From Siderastrea siderea (Eukaryota > Cnidaria > Anthozoa > Scleractinia > Rhizangiidae), in assembly GCA_964030785.1 (NCBI GenBank), contig OZ034979.1, positions 12,254,883 to 12,318,882 on the forward strand: 64,000 nt of DNA, given 5' to 3'. Positions 51,201-57,826 of this stretch are shown one piece after another. The translations under genes were made by a program, and so were the position numbers. Position 1 is the stretch's first letter, and each line of letters starts with the position of its first letter. The notes under the pieces were generated by a model. The model searched no databases and was not told where the DNA came from. It saw only the letters and a list, made by a program, of their open reading frames with translations.

Positions 51201-54200
51201 TTCAAGGTATTCGTATAGAGTTCATTTGGCTTTTTGGTGTTGTTTTCAATCATTCAGAATCGAAAATAAATTCAAAGGCCATAAAAACAGACTGAAACGA
51301 GAGAATTGAAGTCCACAGGTTGCGTTACTGTGCATGGATAACTTCCCGACGGCAGATTTACTATTTTACAAGGGGAAAATGGCAACCAAATAATTTTACA
51401 TATTCCACGAGGAACAAGAATTTCCTTATACCAGCCTACGCCTTACACATGATGGAGGCTTAACGTTTTACAGTTAACAACTGTTATACCGACTTTGCGA
51501 TTTGTCTTTGTGTGTATGAACCGTGTGTCTGATTTGTTGCAGTTTAAGTCGGTAACCAAATGCTGCTTACATTCTCTAAAACCTCAAGAATTGAACCACT
51601 GTATCAACTGTGATTTGTCTCCAGAATACTCTGTTGAGGGAGTGAAGGGGTCTTCCCGAATGCCGCCCGAGGGTACCAGAAATTAAACATATAAATAATA
51701 ATGATACGTTTCACGTAATCAATAAATAATCTGTTGGACCTGATTTCGTCAGTTTAATTGATCGCAAATTATTGAGGCCGCAAGTTGAAATCTAGAATAA
51801 ATTAGAACTGAAAAAGTGGACTACAAACAGCAAACGAACAAATTTGGATAATCTAGAATGGGGCTCGGCAAAAGCAAGTATTAATTGCTCCCGATTCTTC
51901 CGCCCGTCAGAAACTTCTTCACGCACCGCGCATGAAAATATAACCAATCTCTGTACATACCTGTCTCGAATTTTATCACTCTCCTTTAATTTCCAATCTA
52001 AAAATACACATTTCCAGCAACGAACGGGTTTCAAAACCGTACTCTAACACATTCGTACAAACAACAGCGAAGCGAAAAGACATCAAGTTCAAAATTCATC
52101 AATGTTCACGTGATCACGTGTTTTAACGTTATCCGTCCACGTGTTAAAAATGTCACGTTTCAAAAATGTCACACTACAAACAAAGTAATTCGTGACACAC
52201 TCCCCCCTTGACCAGTTAAGTCACTGGTCAACTAGTCTCCGAATATAGTCCGCATTGATAGCAGCCGCCCGTCTGGGCCTCCTGGCTTCATCCTGTAATT
52301 GCTCATCATTGGTCACGAGCTCCAGAGGAAACACCTTTTACACTGGTCTCTTGACAGTCATAGGTCTTCCGCTTTTGGTAATAACCTTGATTACTGCCGC
52401 TCTCACGCAATTGTCTGCTCCGGGAATCAACTGCTCCACTCTTCCAAGTCTACACTGACTTCAGGGAAGGTTTCTTCAAACACAGTAACTACATCTCCGA
52501 CTGATATGGCAATCCTGCTTTTGGCTCTGAAGCGTTGACGATGAAGGTTCCTTCATTCTGTCACATACTCTCTACTCCATCGTTTCCAGAAGTCTTCGAG
52601 TAGCAACCCCAAGTACCTCCTTCCTCTTGGGAGATCTTCAGATGATACTGCTTGGTTAATGGAATCCTGACTGCTTGCTCTAACATCAGGTAAGGACAGG
52701 ATTCTTCTTCCATACATCAAGTGGCTTGGCGTCAAAGGCTCTTCAGGGTCATCGGAGGACAGATATGTCAAAGGCCTGGAGTTCAGTGTTCCTTCAACTT
52801 CAACCAGAACAGTATGCAGCTCGTCATAGTTAAGGTCTTTCGCAAGCACCTCTTCACATTCTGGATCATTCTTTCGAAAAAGCCACCCTACCAGGGTGCT
52901 CTGTCCACATTAAATCGCCATGCACTTCTTCTACCAGCAAGGAATCTCTTAACACTGGGATACGAAAACACCTTGCGCAAAACCTTTGCTGCAGACTTGA
53001 ATGTTTTCGCATTGTCAGAAACAATGATTTCTGGTGTGCCCCTTCTGGCTGTGGGTCTTCGCAGACAACGGATAAACGTGTCAGCTGACATATCTGTAAC
53101 AAGTTCCAAACGAACGGCTCTGGTTGAGCAGCACGTAAACAGGAGGACATACACTTTCTGCGACTCCGAATGATTCGATTTTTAATGTACAGCGGTCCTG
53201 CATAATCCACTCCAACATAAGTAAATGCAGGTTTCTGACTCAATCTAAATTCTGGAAGATCACCTTGAGGGGGTACTTTATAGCCACGCCCTTCATATCT
53301 GCGACACACCGTGCAGCTAGCGAGTATCTTCTTCACAAATTGCCTCCCTCTTATAATCCAATAACGTGTTCTCAGCTTGGCTAGGGTAGCTTCCACCTTG
53401 TCGTGGTGCACTCTCTCATGGGCTTGCCTCACCAGCAAGGTTGAAATATGGTGGTCTCTTGGTAGTAATTTTGGAAATTTAGTCTCAAGTGGTAAATCAG
53501 CATTGGCGATTCGTCCCTTACACCTCAACACCCCACTGTAATCTTCGTAAACTCCAAACTCGCGTTCCAATTGACTGCAATTCGCTTGTGACTTCATATT
53601 CTTCTGGACACTTCTCAACGATTGTGTTTCGGCATTCGCAACTTCTTCTACTGTTAAGTCACCTTCACAGACAGTTTCCTTCTTTAACATCTTTGTCTTA
53701 ATCTTCAGATTTCTCACAAAACGCAACACCAAGGCTGTAATGCGGAACAACTTGTCGCAGCAGCTGGAGTCTGTACTAGGGATGCAAGCTTCGAGGTCGG
53801 GTCTACCAGTCGACGCAAGGAGTACTGTTTCCTCAATGGCCTCCAATGCTTGTGCCTTCTTCAACTCTGTGCGACACTCTTCAGTAATAGATTCAAGGCA
53901 TTCCTCAGACTTCGGCCAATTTGTCTTTGGTTCTGACAGCCACCAGGGTCCTCTCCACCACAGCTGGTTACTCTTCAACTTGGAGGCGACTTCTCCACGG
54001 GATCCGATGTCTGCTGGGTTCTCAAGTCCTTGGCAATGGTCCACATTGATTCTTCAGTTAGGGACCGACCGTCCGCTTCTATTCCTTGGACCCCTTTATC
54101 CAGAGGATTGCCGTCTTGCTGTCCGGCCACAAGTGCGTCTCGTTAATTTGAATCCTTGGCTCCAACGTTTCTTTCCCTGAAGACACCAGTCTTGCTAGGA

Positions 54201-57200
54201 TCACTCCGGACAGCAACTCAAGTCTTGGGATAGACTGCCTTGATAGAGGTGCCACTCTGGTTTTGGATGAGAGCAAAACCGGGTGATATCCACTGCTTGC
54301 TTCAAGAACCAAGTACACTTGCCGCACAATAGGCCTTCTCTGAAGCGTCCCCGAAACCATGAATAGTACAGGAGACAATCTCTTCCTCCTAGCCAGCATG
54401 TTTAAGTACAATCCTTTGGCTCTTTTGGGAAATGCAGATCTACCATAGATCTTGTCTACTACATAGAAAAAAATTCCTTTGAAATTTGGTAAAATTGGCA
54501 CTTTTTCAAATCTGCCAAACAACACTCTCTGTTGAAAATTATTGTTCAGCTGATAAGAAGAGCCTGAAAGAAATATTAGCATTTTTATGAACAAGAAGGT
54601 CGGTTTAGTTAAGAAACATCATTTGATTTAAGTTGGAATTTTGGAAATTTTTTTGAGCCAAATTGCTCCCAGGGGGGTAAGACCTAAATTGCCTGTGACG
54701 TGACCACATTAGTATTAGAAGACAAAAAATAATGTCGATTTGATTACTTGCTCGTGACTAGCTTTCAGCAGGCAAAGTTTGAGGAAGGGTTGTTTCTGAC
54801 CATTTCCAAAAATCTTTGAACCTGTCGTGGACTGGCTCTTAATTAGCTTTCCTAAGAATGCTGCAAGAAGAGCTGCCAGTGAAAGCCGTGCTGAAGTCTT
54901 CTTTTCGAAGAAAAATAGTCAACTTCCCTGCTTCCTCAGCGGTCCGCACTGTGTTTTTGCCTTTATGTTTTCCCTTGTTGTTTTTCATCTATTGGCGAAT
55001 AACTGCGCAATTGAAATGTACTGTATTTTAGGGGCCTATAAGTTGAGAAGAATTTCATCTACAATCCACAAATGCACTCCAATTTCTTCAAATTTACGAG
55101 TGTTTAGCGCGATCAGGATTTAAAGCGCGGAACAATTGCACGACCTTCCTCTCTCTTTAAGACTGCTTTTAAAATGAAAGTCATAAAAATACATTGTATA
55201 GAGGACAAAGTTGGGGCAAACTAACTGTTTTAGATTTAAGCAATGTCTCATCTAACCCGAAACCGACAGTTTTAGTCAGACACGAGCAGCATTGTATTTG
55301 CGATCTTTTGCAGTAAAATAAATTAATCACTCCTATCTTTGAGGTACATGCTGTCATTTTCACGTGTGGCATTTTCCTTTAAGTCGCGGCTACACGAGCG
55401 ATTTTTTGCTTGCGATGGTGATGCGATTTTTTTTGAAAATTGTCGCGTCACCAGCGCGCGGAGAAAATCGCATGTGTAGCCACCCTCGCACAGGTGATGC
55501 GACAGATGAAAAAATCGCAGAAAAAAATCGCGAGAAATTCAATGAGTTGAATTTTTTGCGACAAAATCACGGACTTCCTCAGAGGGTGGCTACACAGGCG
55601 ATTTTCGCCGCGCGCTGGCGACGCGACAATTTCAAAAAATCGCATCACCATCGCAAGCAAAAAATCGCTCCTGTAGCCGCGGCTTTAGAGGGTAAGGAAA
55701 CGTGTCTAAGGCTTACATCTGATGAAAAACCTTTCCTTTTTTAGTATGATCTTCAGCGATTAGAAAGAGTCAAAAGAGTAATCAAATTTTGAAGCAATTT
55801 TATGGAAGAAAAACAAGAACGGCACCTAATAAACCGGTCGATAGTCTATAAAATCTTGAGAGAAAACGTAGCTCCTCTCAGTCTAGAAAATTGTCAGTAG
55901 CTGTTATAAACTGCAGCAATCGATGGAAAACCGGTCGACCAAACGCTAAAGCAGACGAATCAGATGAGTAGCGATTTTGATAACTCTGCTGAGCAATCTA
56001 ACCAAATGAGAAAGACCAAATCGAAAACTTAACGCGAAATTTCAACTTTCCATTACAGGTCAGTTTGCTTCAGCGCTAGTGCTTTCAATTTAGTGTCATT
56101 CCGTGTTATTTGTCAAGATCCGAACACGATGAAAACCCAAAACGATAAACCATTTAGCTTAGAGTGAGTTATATTTAGATGTTGTAGATAAGCGACGTTT
56201 CCAGTTCGTTCAAACGAACAGCCAGGAGCCTGAGACGATTTGACAAGCCTTGACAGTTTATTGAAACATTGTAAAAAGCAAGAAAAACGGTGCAAGAATG
56301 AGAAAAATATTTTATGCGTACAGTTTAAAGCTTAAAAAAAAATGAAAATTAATGATAACAAGAACACTGTGTTCTAGAGTGACTTTCGAGTTCAGATTAT
56401 TGTGATGCAATTCGTGGGAACAATTTGCGGCGCTGTACAGAACACTTCTGTTTTTTCTTTTAAGAAGCACTTTTCGAAAGAGTTTCGCGTCCGAAAATAG
56501 CCCCGCAATTTTTTGGGTGTCTGTGAAACCCGGAACACCCTCGGAACACCCCCGAAACACCCTCTGAACACCCCGGAACATCCCGTAATGCCCCCGAATA
56601 CCGTCAATAAACCCAGGAACACTCTTGAACACCAAAAACAGTGGTCAGCGGTCAGACCGCTCACTCATAGACTGACCCGAGGACTTCCGACGATTAACGA
56701 AGATTTCCGAATTTTTCCCAAGACTTTTGCGGATCACCCGAAGACAAAATTAGAAAAATAAATAAGATTGGTGTCCTTTACATCAACGAAGATTTGATTT
56801 TGAATATTTCAATTCAATTATTGAAGTTGTTGTAACTCATGCGAGATTTGCATGATAACTTTCGACAAACAGATGTAAGGTCATGGGTATAAGTGAAATT
56901 GTGGGGATGTGCATCCCGGATAATAATTCAGTTCACCGCCGATCCTTCTAAGGAACCCATTAGAAACATGTTTGAATTAGGTTTTGAGAAGTTAGTTGTA
57001 ACTCAAGGTTTATCGCAACGTATAAAGTTGGCTTTCATATTGAGGGAGCACATGAACTTTGCAAAGTTCACAAATGTGGTATGTACTCTCATCGTTGATA
57101 TTTTCCTTTTTTCGTTTATTGATTTTTTTTCTCTTAAAGTCTAACGAAATCTTGTGGCAGTAAATAACATACTTGTTCCTTTTCTTGCTATAAGAGTGTA

Positions 57201-57763
57201 AACTCGTTCGATCCTTTTGCTCCCGGTTTACGTTGTGACATCCCAAATATTATGCCCTCGGTCACCTCTACAAAATTATAGTGAGTACTTTTTTGCAGGC
57301 GCACATTTCTCCTACTCATTTATCTTCCAAGCTACGCTCTTTTGTTAACCAAAACTATATACCGGCCTAACTACAAAAACGTTGTCATTCAAATATGAAA
57401 AGAGAAAGTTGCGAGATGGGAATTTATTAGACATGGAAACTACGTTCTTGGTTTTTAATATTTCCGAAGCACTCATGCACTACGGTATGATACTTCAAAT
57501 TAATATACACCAAGTTGATAAAAGGTGAATTGGCCATCTAAAAGCACACATTTTGAGCGTTTAATTGCTCTTCGTCAGTGCGAATCCTTGAATGTAGTTT
57601 GCATGCCTAATCTATTCCGTTTTCTGTTTTCTTTCATTTTTATGTGAAATATTTTTTTTAATTAGGTGTATATATTAGCGTAACGAACCGGCAGGCAAAC
57701 ATTTTCCATTCGCCTGTGGAAATAAAACGATGACGATCGTCTTTCCTCGGAATAATAATAATG

Positions 57764-57826
<63 letters not shown>

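Noticed and set aside
56312..56761. Open frames over the first minisatellite copy
   Set aside because: Same artefact of a low-complexity tandem repeat.
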